Positions 41,718 through 52,560 of a stretch of 64,000 nucleotides of DNA are shown here, one piece after another. The translations under genes and the position numbers were made by a program. Numbering within the stretch: position 1 is the first letter of the stretch; each line of letters opens with the position of its first letter. The stretch comes from Chlorophyllum brunneum. Its lineage: Eukaryota > Basidiomycota > Agaricomycetes > Agaricales > Agaricaceae. Under the pieces are notes generated by a model, which saw nothing but the letters and a program-made list of their open reading frames with translations, was not told where the DNA came from and searched no databases. The stretch lies in the NCBI GenBank assembly GCA_963576785.1, contig OY756151.1:1674001-1738000 (forward strand), given 5' to 3'.

Positions 41718-42164
41718 ATAAACATAGCCTTATCCTTGAATGAACGTAGAGTCTTACTCCCACCGACAATGCTGTTCTCAAGGCCTGAAGCCGTACTTTG
41801 CCAAGTCTAGCATTTGCCAGTGAGATCTCGGCTTTTGCCTCGAGGTCGCGAGGTCGCCAAGGCAGGCCTCATGTGATATAGAAATATTGCCCAAAACACC
41901 AGTATATTAATAGCATCATCAGCTGGTTGTTACAGGTTATGGACATTGGGGCTTGGCAGCAGTTCACCATGCGGTAGACATGGATGAAATGACCTGAACT
42001 CAACCCTTGTCTCTCTATTGGGTACCAAGGTGGTTCTACTAGAGCTTTAGTTGAGAGCCACAGTGATTGATTACTAATAAAATATAGTCTATGAATAAGG
42101 ATGGGTGGTGTGTTGTCCCCTTGCAGGGCAGTGACAATATTTTCATTTGTGCTCCCCAACTTCT
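41718..42164. repeat. Duplicated block a (paralogue of about 57,822-58,090)
   Basis: From about 41,985 the sequence parallels 57,822-58,090 (GAAATGACCTGAACTCAACC in both). In the second copy this block is the region just after a TypA/BipA-like C-terminus on the minus strand, so here it is probably 3' untranslated sequence of a lost gene. 41,718-41,984 holds the 3' flank of the methyltransferase and nothing else seen. Confidence 0.55.
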
Positions 42165-42480
42165 GGTTGTTGAAACAGGAATAGCAACAAGTAAGACTTC
42201 AGCTTACGGCTTTCAGAACTCTAATTGGTGTGGTCACCCCAGGTTTTGCAGTACTCTGCTATACAGTGCTCTACATGCCTTCATTTCCAAACCTACTCTA
42301 TTACCTGCCAGGACTTGCAATGAGCAAAATATATGGCAACTCAATGCTTGTATTACTCAATAATTAGGCTATCATTATGAGTGGAAGGCACACTGTAGAA
42401 TCTTTTGAAGTTTCTGAGATTTCATTAGGAGCTCTTGGGAATGATACTGGTGACAGGGACATGGCCACCTCAGACCAGAC
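42165..42480 (+). pseudogene. DUF6534-type membrane protein fragment, copy 1
   Basis: This is homologous to 56,222-56,540. It includes VVETGIATS, the position of the 51-nt intron (42,198 onward GTAAGA...CCCCAG) and the start of the last exon (TTTTGCAGTACTCTG...). The later part is out of frame relative to copy 2, and the upstream exons are absent. Many differences from copy 2 are CG-to-TG or CG-to-CA. Confidence 0.6.
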
Positions 42481-42951
42481 TCACTGAGGTGCCAGGACCC
42501 AGCACATTGTCCTCTATGCCATGAAGTAGACATTTTGACAAAAAGCACCTTTGATCTTATCCCTGTTGAACTTGGAGTGTGGGCCAGTTGTCACGTTCTG
42601 TACATGATGCATTGTTTTGACTATATGCTCTTCTTTCTCTACTGGGTCATGTATAACCTAAGATAAATATGCATTTTATTTATTCTGCAGGATGTATAAC
42701 AGCATCAAGGTGCTTCGGGTCTTGTTTTAAGTGGTGAGGGAGTGCGAGAAAAGGCCTTGGGGCAGTCCACAAATGTCCTCCTACAAAGCACCAAACACTA
42801 CTATAGGCTGTTGGTTCCACTTGATTTGACCTGACTAATCAGGTACCTCTTCAACTAGGTCACCATAAAAATGCACTTACCCTCTCATCTCACACCACAC
42901 CATGTCCTTCTTCCACTCCTACTATTGCATACACCCAATCCTGATCACCTA
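42481..42951. repeat. Duplicated block c, intergenic (paralogue of about 56,640-56,960)
   Basis: Noncoding sequence parallel to copy 2, for example CTGTACATGATGCATTG here against CTGTACATGATACGTTA there. It is CpG-poor. Confidence 0.5.
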
Positions 42952-43134
42952 ATGTACACCCTCACCTATACCCTCTTCCTCCCAATCATAGTCCTAGCAC
43001 TCCCACCTCTATCCCCATGTACCCTCCGAGAACAATATATCCAAATTTGCCCAGGATATGATGACTCGCAGTGCCTTAATGTAAGAGGAAGTGTATATAA
43101 TGATGATATACCTGTTGATATGCTCATAGTCTAA
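42952..43134 (+). pseudogene. Beta-trefoil (ricin-B-fold) lectin N-terminal fragment, copy 1
   Basis: From ATG 42,952 a hydrophobic leader (LFLPIIVLALPPLS, signal-peptide-like) is followed by QICPGYDDSQCLNVRGSVYN, then a stop at 43,134. The motif QC(L/V)(N/D)VRG..Y.(N/D)GTPV is typical of the first repeat of fungal carbohydrate-binding beta-trefoil domains. Only the first strand repeat is present, so it cannot be a working lectin. The parallel copy is at about 56,950-57,609. Confidence 0.55.
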
Positions 43135-44094
43135 ACAATCATGAATAAATATGTGTATTTTTGGATACAAATAGGGTTGCGGATGGTGTGGATTGTTTTG
43201 AGCACCATGTTAATTTCCCTTCAACCAAACTGCCAACAGGTCCTGATCCTGAACACCCAACCAGCCAGAGCCAGAGGTTCAGGGTATGTTGTTCCATGGC
43301 CTTCATTGACACTAAAGTGTGTCTATGTCCATGGTAAGATGAGACATGGGATGTGGGTAAGTATAATGGATCATGCAGAAAATATTTGACCGCCACTGAG
43401 TGTGCACCTAGTTTGAGTATGGAAGGGGGTTTGCAGAGGTTGGTTGTGTCAAGGGAAAGCAAAGAATTGTGGTGAGCTTGGTAAGGGTGAGTATTCTAGA
43501 TCAATCAGTTCCTGTATACAGATAGTGAGTTATTTGGTGCAGTGCATAACAAAATGATTGTGTTGAGGGTTCAATGGAAAGAAGATATTCAGTGTCATGA
43601 AACCCATCAATTATCCTGTCCAAAGTTATTTTCATTCCATGAGATGGTTGTGTAGAAATGGTTCAAGGTGATCACAATCATGAACGGCTCCATAAATTCC
43701 ATGCTTCCCAGTGCCTACTGGGTGTTCTGAATTGTGAACAGGGACTGAAGACATCAGTTACCCAACAATGTTGTTTGTGGATTGATGGTCCTGTTATCAA
43801 CACCTGTCTTCTCGGTATCTTCAGAATCTCAACTTGCCAGGTACGAGGCTGCATTATCCCTTCAGTGCTTTGCAAATGAGCTCAACAAGCAACCATTTTC
43901 ACACTCCTCCCACATCACCTTGCCCCTCCAAATTCAACCTCATTTGGATTTCTCCATACCCCAATAATCTAGTGTGAGCTTGATGGACATGACTCTCTTG
44001 TTGGATAACTGGTACATCCTACTTATCTTGTTCATTCTTACCCATGCTTATGAGGAAAGGCAGTAGGTGAAATGCAGCTGGTATGCTGGACATC
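43135..44094. repeat. Duplicated block d (paralogue of about 58,700-59,390), left part
   Basis: No gene recognised. From about 43,390 the sequence aligns with 58,900-59,390, for example GGGTTCAATGGAAAGAAGATATTCAGTG here against GGGTTCATTTTGAAGAAGAAATTCGGTG. Element I interrupts the block at 44,094/50,551. Confidence 0.6.
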
Positions 44095-44388
44095 TGTTAC
44101 GACCTTAGTCTGAGACTCAGGTTGCAAGTCTTTGGATAAAGACAAGGAAGTAGAGAAGAGAGTAAGGGATGATACGATTGGTAAAGTGTAAGGAATACAT
44201 CAAGTATTACTATACTTTATATACTAGTAGTGGGGGCTAATAATAAGGGAGACGAGTAGACGAGTCAGATAGGAGGCATAGCCTTTAGAGATGAAACAGG
44301 AGATGAAACGAGGAGTGAAACAGGTGTGAAGGTACATGAGGTAACGGGCGCGAGATAGGAATGCTTGGTCTATCTATAGTTCGTAACA
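44095..44388 (-). repeat. 3' LTR of copy I (LTR-g, 294 bp)
   Basis: Ends are TGTTACGACC and TTCGTAACA, U5 hairpin subtype 2. It is followed by the polypurine tract complement ATACCTCCCTTTC (44,389-44,401). Confidence 0.95.
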
Positions 44389-44497
44389 ATACCTCCCTTT
44401 CAAGCTTCATGTCCTCATGATGCATATTACTGTAAAGGTCTTTCGTAAAGTAAAACATACGAAATTTTGGGAAAAGGTGGGAAGGCGAGATAAGAAT

Positions 44498-45334
44498 TTA
44501 CTCGTTCATAGGTATGGCAGCTCCCAGAGCTCTGGCCAAGTCCTTTTTGTTTCCTCCGATGAGAGGTGTTTTGTCGACACGTCTTAAGCCAATCCAGAGG
44601 GGCGCGTGTGGCGGTCCTTCTTTGAATAGGAAGTGGGTGTGGTTATTGTATGTGGTGTTGTCGTTGGTGTGATTGCTTAAGAGCTTGTGCACTATACTCC
44701 TCCAGTATTCGTTGTCCTTTTCGCCTTCAGATTTCAATGTGTTGTATCCCTGCGGTGGATGGAAGGTTATGGGTGTGATGGGGGGTACTACCGTGGTGAG
44801 GATGGTTTGGAGATGGGCTACTTCTTCTTCGATGTCGGGATGGAGTAGTTGATCAGCGGCTGTTGCTTCTTGTGTCTTTTGTTCGCATTTATGACAGATA
44901 TGATGTTGGATGGGAAACGGATCGTTACTAACGAGTAGTCGGTTAATGATATGGTGGGAGAGATTTTCTGTGCCCCTTGATTCATACATATTGAGTCGTT
45001 CGGCTAGGGCTACAAGGATGCTATGCATCCGAGCTCGCATATTGGAGATGACGATTAGTTGCAGGTCATCATTGATCTCGTATAGGTGTCTCTCCAATTG
45101 GTCTCTTCTTCCTTTGTCGATGATACATTGGTTGAGTCTTGGAGTAGCGTTGGATAGGGTATCCATTATTTTAGATGCGCCTTCTTGGGTTGCTTTCATT
45201 GCTGCGCCCAGTAGTATCATGGTGTCGACTAGGGTCTCTCCTTCCACGAGCTCCTCATGGCTGGTTCTTTCTGGGACGAGTTCATCGAATTCTTTGAGAT
45301 AGGGGTATGGAGTAAGTTGGCATTCGGTGGGCAT
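44498..45334 (-). CDS. ORF3 of copy I, three-A form (278 aa, unknown function)
   Basis: Open from MPTECQ at 45,334 to PMNE-stop. The A-run has three A (TTT at 45,293-45,295), so the ATGA-overlap start at 45,432-45,435 leads only to a 68-aa frame (to 45,229). The body matches ORF3 of F, G and H nearly throughout, including the HHICHKC motif. The distance from ORF3 stop to the 3' LTR is about 110 bases and is conserved in all copies. Confidence 0.82.
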   Translation of the reverse strand: MPTECQLTPYPYLKEFDELVPERTSHEELVEGETLVDTMILLGAAMKATQEGASKIMDTLSNATPRLNQCIIDKGRRDQLERHLYEINDDLQLIVISNMRARMHSILVALAERLNMYESRGTENLSHHIINRLLVSNDPFPIQHHICHKCEQKTQEATAADQLLHPDIEEEVAHLQTILTTVVPPITPITFHPPQGYNTLKSEGEKDNEYWRSIVHKLLSNHTNDNTTYNNHTHFLFKEGPPHAPLWIGLRRVDKTPLIGGNKKDLARALGAAIPMNE

Positions 45335-45431
45335 GGAGTGTTATGAAGATAGTTGGCGAAGTCAAGGGTGAAGTGGATACAGCGAGTGATGCATTGAGTG
45401 TAGTGGTTGCTTGGAATGCGAGGTCTGTTGT

Positions 45432-48400
45432 TCATAATTGCTGCTTTTTACCTCCCCTTTTTATAGGTTTCGTCCTCGAAATCTTGCTCATAAACTCTTG
45501 TACTGCTTCCTTGGCGTTTTCCAGATTTCCTTCATCTTCCCATGTGTCTTCTTCGGACGTATATCCTTTCCAGTGTATTAGGTATTGTTTTCGTTTTCCC
45601 TTTGTGCAGTGACCTCGGACTTCATCTACCTCGTAGTGTTCCTCATCATTGATTATCTTGGGGATCGGTGGTGGTGGAGTGCGCTGGCTGTCATACTCGG
45701 GTTTGTGATAGGGGGAGAGGAGTCTGCTGTTAAACACGTCGTGTATCGCCCATGTTTCAGGTAGCTCCAGTCGGTAGCTTGTTTCACCTATTTTCTCTTT
45801 TACCCGGAATGGTCCATATCTCCTGTGATCAAGTTTTTTTGTCGGCCTTGTTGTCCTAATATTGTCTGCTTCAAGCCAAACTTGGCTTCCTGCCTCATAC
45901 TTGTGTTCTGGTTTTGTGCTATTCCGTTTCTCCATTTGCATCTGGCTCTGTTGTAGCATCTCAGTCGTTTTTTGGCGCATGTCTTGTAACTCTTGTATTC
46001 GTTCCGTGATCGCAGGTGCCTTGGATGTGTTTGAGATATCCCCTTTCCATGGATGTCGTCCATATACTATCTGGAACGGTGAATGTCCTGTGGCGCTATG
46101 TGCTTTGTCATTATACTGGAATTCCGCTGTGCTGAGCCATTTTTTCCAGTTGTCCTGCGCATGGTTGATTACGTTTCTGAGGTATGCTTCAACCTCCTGG
46201 TTGATGTGCTCTGTCTGACTGTCTGTTTGTGGATGGTATGCCGTGGATAGGTTATGTTGGGTGCCGGTTGCTCTGCAAAGTTCTGCCATGAATTTTGATG
46301 CGAACTGTGGACCTCTGTCACTGATGATTCTGCGGGGTATCCCGTGTTGTCTCCATATATCATCACAATAAATGTCTCCTAACTCTTCGGATGATAGGGT
46401 GGTGTTAACTGCGCGTAGTCTGATCATTTTGCTGAAACAATCAACAATGACAAGTATCACATCATATCCTTCTGATTCTGGTAGTGGTCCTATCATGTCG
46501 ATTGATATTTCTTCCCATGGTCCGATGGGTATCGGTAGTGGATGGAGATGTGTGGTAGGTCGTATCTGGAGTATCTTGTTTCGTTGACATGTGTCGCATC
46601 CTTTGATGTATCGTTTGACATCACTGCGCATTTGTGGCCACCAATATGTCCTTTTGAGGAGTTCGATCATTCTGTGCTGTCCCGGGTGTCCTACGTCCGT
46701 TTTGTCGTGGTGTTGTTGGAGTATTTCTTGGCGTAACTCGGCGTTTGGTGATACATATATTCTTCCTTCAAACATGGGTAATCCATCAGTTTCCCAAATC
46801 TCCTCTGGTCGTTTCTCCTTTTCTCTTAGCCACTGTGTTTCTCTTCTTTGCTCCTTTCGTAGTCGGTGTTTCAGGTCTTCTTCTCCCGATATTTCCCAAA
46901 TTTGTCTGATCTCGGTGATAGGGTTATCGAATAAGTGGTCGGGTAATAGTGTGATATCTGTGTTATCTCTGGTGGTGTCCGTTTTTGTTAGTCTTGATAG
47001 CACATCTGCTTTTGTGTTTGTCTTTCTGGGTATGTGTTTTAGCGTGTAGTGATATTCTTGTAGTTCTAGTTGCCATCTTGCCTGTCATCCTGTGAGTTGT
47101 TGTGGTTTCCTGAAGTATTCTAAGTTCTTGTGGTCCGTCCATATCTCGAATGGTTCATTGGCATCGAGTAGGTACTGTCTCCACGTTTTGACTGCTTCCC
47201 GGATTGCGAGTAGTTCTTTGTCGTAGATTTGGTAATTTCGTTCTGCCGGTGTCATTGTTCTTGAGTGAAAAGCGATTGGGTGCCACTGATCATTCTGGTT
47301 TTGTGACAACACCGCTCCTACTCCATATCCCGATGCGTCTACTTCTACCCTGTATTGTCCTTTGTCTTGAGGCATTGCTAATACTGGTTTGCTCGTGATC
47401 TTTTCCTTGATCTTCTCAAACGCCTGTTGTTGTCGTTCTGACCATAACCATTGCACATCTTTCTTCTTCAGCTCGTGTAGGGGTGTTGCTATGTTACTGA
47501 AGTCTTGTATGAATTGTCGGTAGAAGGTTGCGAAACCCAGGAATTTTTCAATGTCTTTTACGGATTTGGGTGTCGGCCATTCTTTTACTGCTTTCACCTT
47601 CTCTTCCTCCATTTTGACGCTGCCTTGTCTGACTATAAAGCCCAATATGGGTATTTCCTTCGCGTCGAACACACATTTTGATCGTTTGAAATAGAGTTGG
47701 TGCTTGGCTGCAATGTCTAAGAACTACGTTGTTCTTTTTTCGAGTTCTTCCTGTGTGGTTCCTGGGATGACAAAATCGTCCATGTAGTTGACAAGCGATC
47801 CCTCGTGTAACATTTCCCGAAATACTGTGTTCATCATCCTTTGGAAGGTCGCCGGTGAATTACTCATCCCGAAGAACATGACCGTGGGTTCGAATAACCC
47901 GCTGTTTGTTACAAACGCTGCCTTCCATTCATCCCCGTCTCTGATCCTGACGTTGTTATATCCCCAAATGATATCGAGCTTGTTGAATACCTTCGCGTCC
48001 TTTAACCGGTCTAGGACTTCGCCTATGAGTGGCAGTGGCGTCTTGTCTTTGATGGTGTGTTCATTCAGCTTTTTGTAGTCCTGTACCAGGCGTTTTGTTC
48101 CGTCCTTCTTTGGTATGAAGAAGCATGGGGTGGCGTAGGGGGATTGTGATGGTCTGATTCGTCCTGAGGCGAGGTTTTCGTCGAGGAATTTCTGTAGTTC
48201 CTGCTTCTCCGTTATTGTCATTGGGTAGACCTTGGACTGTAGTACCGGGGGTGCGTCTTCGGATAGATTTATCTCGTGGTCCCATACCATGTGTTCGGGT
48301 AGTTTGTCAAAGTTTTTCTTGTTGAATAGGTGGGTGTATTGTCGGAGGTATGGTGGTAGATCTTCATCGTTCGTCTGGTCCGCCTTTTTCTCTTCAATGT

Positions 48401-48862
48401 GTTCGCTGATTGTCTGTATTCTCTCGTTGAACCGTATGTTGCTATGTGATATTTTGCAATCATCTGGGCATCTGGTGAATTGTATGACGTGATTGTTCCA
48501 ATCGATCTCTGGGTTATGCTTGACCAGCCAGTCGTGTCCGAGATATAAGTCCGCACTTTCCAATTGTGTTACTAGAGTGTTGATTTGTTCTGTATGGTTG
48601 CCATTGTTTAATACCAGTTGTGCTTTGTCCGTTATTTCTCCTTTTTTGTTTTCTGTTCCGTTGGCATTGATTACCCTGATTGGGGTTTCCAGGGGTTTAG
48701 TCAGAATCTGTTCTTCGTCTACTGTTCGTTGTGCTATGCACGTGTGGGTGCATCCGGAGTCTACAAGGGTTGTGATTTGTCTGCGTCCTTTTCTTGTCTG
48801 GATTGTTGAGTCGAGGAGAAGTTCGCGCGTGGAGTTTCGTTTCTGGGGGATCACATATTGTC
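45432..48862 (-). pseudogene. pol: Pol of copy I: all domains present, two nonsense codons
   Basis: One continuous frame holds the protease (LVDSGCTHTC), RT with catalytic NYMDDF, RNase H, integrase with H2C2, intact D-D-E, GPF and the chromodomain. It is broken only by TAG at 47,724-47,726 (CAG in G) and TGA at 47,085-47,087 (same codon as the TGA in G). No in-frame ATG precedes the protease. The frame is closed by TGA 18 bases after the gag stop, so a simple gag frameshift cannot reach it. With two changes it would be full-length, so it decayed recently or is expressed by an unusual route. Confidence 0.92.
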
Positions 48863-48913
48863 TATTGTGGGCTAAAACAGAAACTCTAGATTTATTGGCT
48901 CACGGGTTTGCGC

Positions 48914-50158
48914 CTACTCGGAGCCTTCGACAAAATCCTCTTTCTCCTCCATTTCTCGTTCATCTTCCTCGTTGATCTCTCTGATATGTGCTTTCTTGGG
49001 TGCCCGGCAGTTCTTCGAGATGTGGCCCTGTTTACCACAATTGTAACACATTATCTTGGTGTATGTGACTTTTGTCTTCTTCCTGCAGTATTTGGCGATA
49101 TGCCCGTAGAGGTTGCAGTTATAGCACCTCGGTTTCCCGTTCTGATTGGTGTCTGCTTTTTGTCTTCCTATCTCTATGGGTTGTCCTCTACCTCCATAAG
49201 TAACTCCGGTGGTGGTTCTGACATCTCCTCGGGTGATGTCTGTTGCTTCATACCCTTGTCCTACTGCAAGGATTGTAGTTTTCCATTTGGTGTATGTTGT
49301 TGGGACAGAGGTTGTCGGGTAGCCTACTATGGTTCGGATGATGTCTGCTCGGGTGTGGCGTTTGAGGAAGAATATTGCGTGGGTGTCGTCTGTTCCCGCT
49401 TGGGCTTTCAATGCCTCGAACTCAATTAGGAAATCTGCCGTGTTCCTCTTTCCTTGTTTGAACGTCTCGATTTCTCCTTCTGCTATGGCTTTCCTATTTC
49501 CCAAGGAAAATGTGGCTTCTATTTCCTTTGTAAAGTCATCCCAATCTGGTGTTTTCTTGTTTTGGATGGCTTGTAGCTGTGTGTTGGCGTAAGGGCCTGC
49601 TAGCCCTCCTTTCATTCTCACTAAAATTGCTACTATCTTCTGTTCTTCTTCGTCTATCTTGTTGAACATTAACCATAAGGATATTGCTCTCCACCAATCG
49701 TCAAATTGGGTTCTATCTCCATTGAAATATCCTGGCTCTGGAGCTAGGTTCTTTGGGACATTAACTTCTTCTGTCATCTCTGGTTCTGTCTCTGGTTCGC
49801 TGTGTTTGTTTGTGTGGGTCTCGGTGATTTCTCTATCAGCTGTGGCGTCAGCGACTTCTATGTCGATTTCTTCTTCAGATGCGGCTAGTTTCTCGTCTGT
49901 ACCGTGTTCGGATTCTTTCTCGTAGGTCTCGGCGATATCTATATCGGATGTGTTCTCGGCGACTTCTATGTCGAATTTGGTTTCAAATAGAGCTGTGCTT
50001 TCGTCTACGCTGTGTTCGGATTTCTGCTGTTTAAGGCCTTCAGGGATTTCTGATTCGGTTGATCGTTTAGATCCTGTTGCTATAGGTGAACCCTGGATAT
50101 CGGTTGGTCTCGGAGCTCTGTGTCTTCTCGGTGTTCTCGATGAGCTACTGTTGCTCAT
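48914..50158 (-). CDS. gag: Gag of chromovirus copy I (414 aa, two CCHC knuckles)
   Basis: This is an intact gag. The N-terminus is Ser/Arg-rich, the acidic repeat segment has one ALFETKFDIEVA unit, the gag helical domain carries FDDWWRAISLWLMFN, and two CX2CX4HX4C knuckles precede the acidic tail ending EGSE. The stop TAG is at 48,914-48,916. The pol frame begins to be open within the following 45 bases. Confidence 0.93.
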   Translation of the reverse strand: MSNSSSSRTPRRHRAPRPTDIQGSPIATGSKRSTESEIPEGLKQQKSEHSVDESTALFETKFDIEVAENTSDIDIAETYEKESEHGTDEKLAASEEEIDIEVADATADREITETHTNKHSEPETEPEMTEEVNVPKNLAPEPGYFNGDRTQFDDWWRAISLWLMFNKIDEEEQKIVAILVRMKGGLAGPYANTQLQAIQNKKTPDWDDFTKEIEATFSLGNRKAIAEGEIETFKQGKRNTADFLIEFEALKAQAGTDDTHAIFFLKRHTRADIIRTIVGYPTTSVPTTYTKWKTTILAVGQGYEATDITRGDVRTTTGVTYGGRGQPIEIGRQKADTNQNGKPRCYNCNLYGHIAKYCRKKTKVTYTKIMCYNCGKQGHISKNCRAPKKAHIREINEEDEREMEEKEDFVEGSE

Positions 50159-50238
50159 ATACTGTTGTCCTGGTCGGAGGCTATTATTCCAAGCCTAGCT
50201 GCGAATAGTGGCACCTCTCTTGCAAGGTGAGTCGAATG

Positions 50239-50250
50239 ACACTTTACCAA
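50239..50250 (-). other. Self-primer-type PBS of copy I
   Basis: ACACTTTACCAA on the plus strand, one base from LTR-h. Its element-strand complement pairs with the R-start 12-mer of LTR-h (50,335-50,346), which lies 34 bases downstream of the TATATAAA box (50,373-50,380, minus strand). Confidence 0.72.
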
Positions 50251-50251
50251 A

Positions 50252-50545
50252 TGTTACGACCTTAGTCTGAGACTCAGGTTGCAAGTCTTTGGATAAAGAC
50301 AAGGAAGTAGAGAAGAGAGTAAGGGATGATACGATTGGTAAAGTGTAAGGAATACATCAAGTATTACTACACTTTATATACTAGTAGTGGGGGCTAATAA
50401 TAAGGGAGACGAGTAGACAAGTCAGATAGGAGGCATAGCCTTTAGAGATGAAACAGGAGATGAAACGAGGAGTGAAACAGGTGTGAAGGTACATGAGGTA
50501 ACGGGTGCAAGATAGGAATGCTCGGTCTATCTATAGTTCGTAACA
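50252..50545 (-). repeat. 5' LTR of copy I (LTR-h, 294 bp)
   Basis: Ends are TGTTACGACC and TTCGTAACA, and it is followed by the target duplication ACATC. Differences from LTR-g are all transitions and include GCGCG against GTGCA near the U3 end. Confidence 0.95.
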
Positions 50546-52560
50546 ACATCCCAGCAACAACTTGTAATATCCAATACGCAAGGACCTAATGGATGGAGCA
50601 GATATGTGGTGGGACATACATTGTTCCTGTATGTCCCTCTCCTGAATTGCTACATAGTGTTTTGATACAAAGGGCATGTCTGAATTTATAGACAAACTAT
50701 TGGGATACCCCTCTCCATTCTGAAATTTTCACAATGTAGCTGGGATGATAATAGTTGTGTCTACAGTGCTCAGCATACTATCAAGATTATTGTGCCTTCT
50801 GCTTCTCCCTTGACCATTTCTTGCTGACTCTTGTTCTCGTCCTCTTCCCCCCATCCTCATCCTCCTCCTCATCCACTGCTACATTGCACTCGCCCCTATC
50901 CTCATCTACTAATGACCCTACACTACTCCACCAAAAACTCACCCAAACCCAACCCAAACAACTCATAACTTCAGCTGTACAAACCATGTGTCCTGATTCA
51001 TTCAACATCCACATTCACCAATCTCCTTGGGAACTTTTGTTGTACAGTTGGGATTGATGCTCATCTTACATTGAAGGGGAAGACTATCAGACATGTACGT
51101 TTGCCCCCCCACTTGTGTTTTAAGCTATTTTGATCTTGATTGACTAGCTTTATTGCCCACTCCAAGACTGGTTGATTACTACTAATGTGTCAGGAGTTTG
51201 TTGGTGATTATGTTGATGAAGTGATGTTTGGTATGTTTTTTTATACTCCTGTACATTATTAGTTCTTACAACTCAAAGAAGGGTAGCTGATTTGGTTTCT
51301 TGGGGTGCTGTTGCGATTGCAACATGGTTAAGAAACTCATTAACAAAGATGGAAAATAATTGGCTATACCAATGGAAAAATCAGATCTTGGGTCAAAATA
51401 ACATAGCCAGTGAAATGTAAGTCTTCCCAAGCCCACATACAGTTGACATCTTCACACAGCCTTCAACAGTCTCGGTTCTACCTTAACCAACCATCCCAGC
51501 TACAAATGGCACACTCCTCATAGCCAACCATGACAAAATTGCTGTAAGGATCATACCCACAACAAAGAAATCATGTATATGCATTGTCAATGTACATACT
51601 AGCGAATGCAACAATGCCTCATATTACCATCGCCGGGATTGCTATTATCCCTAATTACAACAAAGTCTTCAAAATCAACTACAATGAAAGGTGTAGTACC
51701 CCTTATACCAATTTTGCTGTCGAATTTCTCGAGGCTCATCAGTATGTAGACTTGAGACAGACCCTGTGATTACAATCTGCCAGTCAATATGTTATAGGTA
51801 TACTGTAAGACTCCGAACGTATTGTGTCTGGTGCTTAAGTAGGAACAATCAGATTTTGGTTGACAACAAAGTAAGGAACATGTGGTCCAAATCGGTTGTT
51901 TGTCTGGAAGGGCAGAACATTTCTATTTGCCACAATGCTTGGAACACACCCAAGTACCTTGCTCTACCTCTGTGGGCTTGAGGGTTGGTGCATAAAACTA
52001 CCCAACTCTTATTCAAAGCAGGCCACTTGTCCCCATGATGTTCTTGCCAATCCTTGTCTAGGAGTTGTAACGATGAAACCACCAGAATCCCTTCATGAAT
52101 TATGCATTGGAGGGTGGAAGAGCTAGGTGGAAGGTTTGGTAGTGGGTTTGCTTGGTTTGTACTAAGGGGAGAAGGTTGTGCACAGCTTGGAGGGTCTGTG
52201 ATTCCCAGGTCTCAACTTCCCCTTCACCTGCACCACCAACCAATCCGGACCACTTGAAATATAAAGGTTAAAGATCAGAAGTGCCTCCAAAAATGAGGGT
52301 ATGATTCAATATGTCTTCAGATAACATTCACAAGAGTGGGGGTTAGGCCCGTTGAGGAGCATGGGTGGCTGAGTGCAGGGTGAAAGGAGGTGGGAGTGAC
52401 AGCCAAGGTTTTCACACATAGAAGAAAGGGTATAGACAAGGATTTTATGGGATCATGGCAAAGAGTGTTGAAGAGGGAGGCATTGAAGGGACGGAGGATT
52501 TTGAGGTTGATTTGTTGGATAGGCACTGAAACATGCAGAATTATGCAGCCTCAACCCACT
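50546..52560. repeat. Duplicated blocks d/e continued (paralogue of about 59,390-60,210)
   Basis: The sequence resumes across element I and matches 59,390-60,210 in part (for example GTGGTGGGACATACA...TGTCCCTYTCCTGAATTGCTACATA). An open frame at 50,755-51,057 parallels plus 59,549-59,893, both with low-complexity Ser and Leu/Val-rich stretches from TCC/CTC repeats. I cannot name a protein family and it may be noncoding. Confidence 0.5.

Larger units (their letters stand above)
44095..50545 (-). mobile_element. Chromovirus copy I, complete, with 5-bp target duplication ACATC
   Basis: A 6,451-bp minus-strand element with two 294-bp LTRs, flanked by ACATC at 44,090-44,094 and 50,546-50,550. The LTRs differ at five positions by eye, all transitions. 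Gag and ORF3 are open, and pol has two stop codons. It is the reference structure for the family in this window and the most recent insertion whose ends can be verified. Confidence 0.95.

Noticed and set aside
48493..48975. A 160-aa open frame antisense to the start of pol, conserved in G (24,718-25,200), H (29,725-30,207) and I
   Set aside because: It is the mirror of a conserved coding strand (protease and gag end), so conservation follows from pol. It has no independent start context or family signature.
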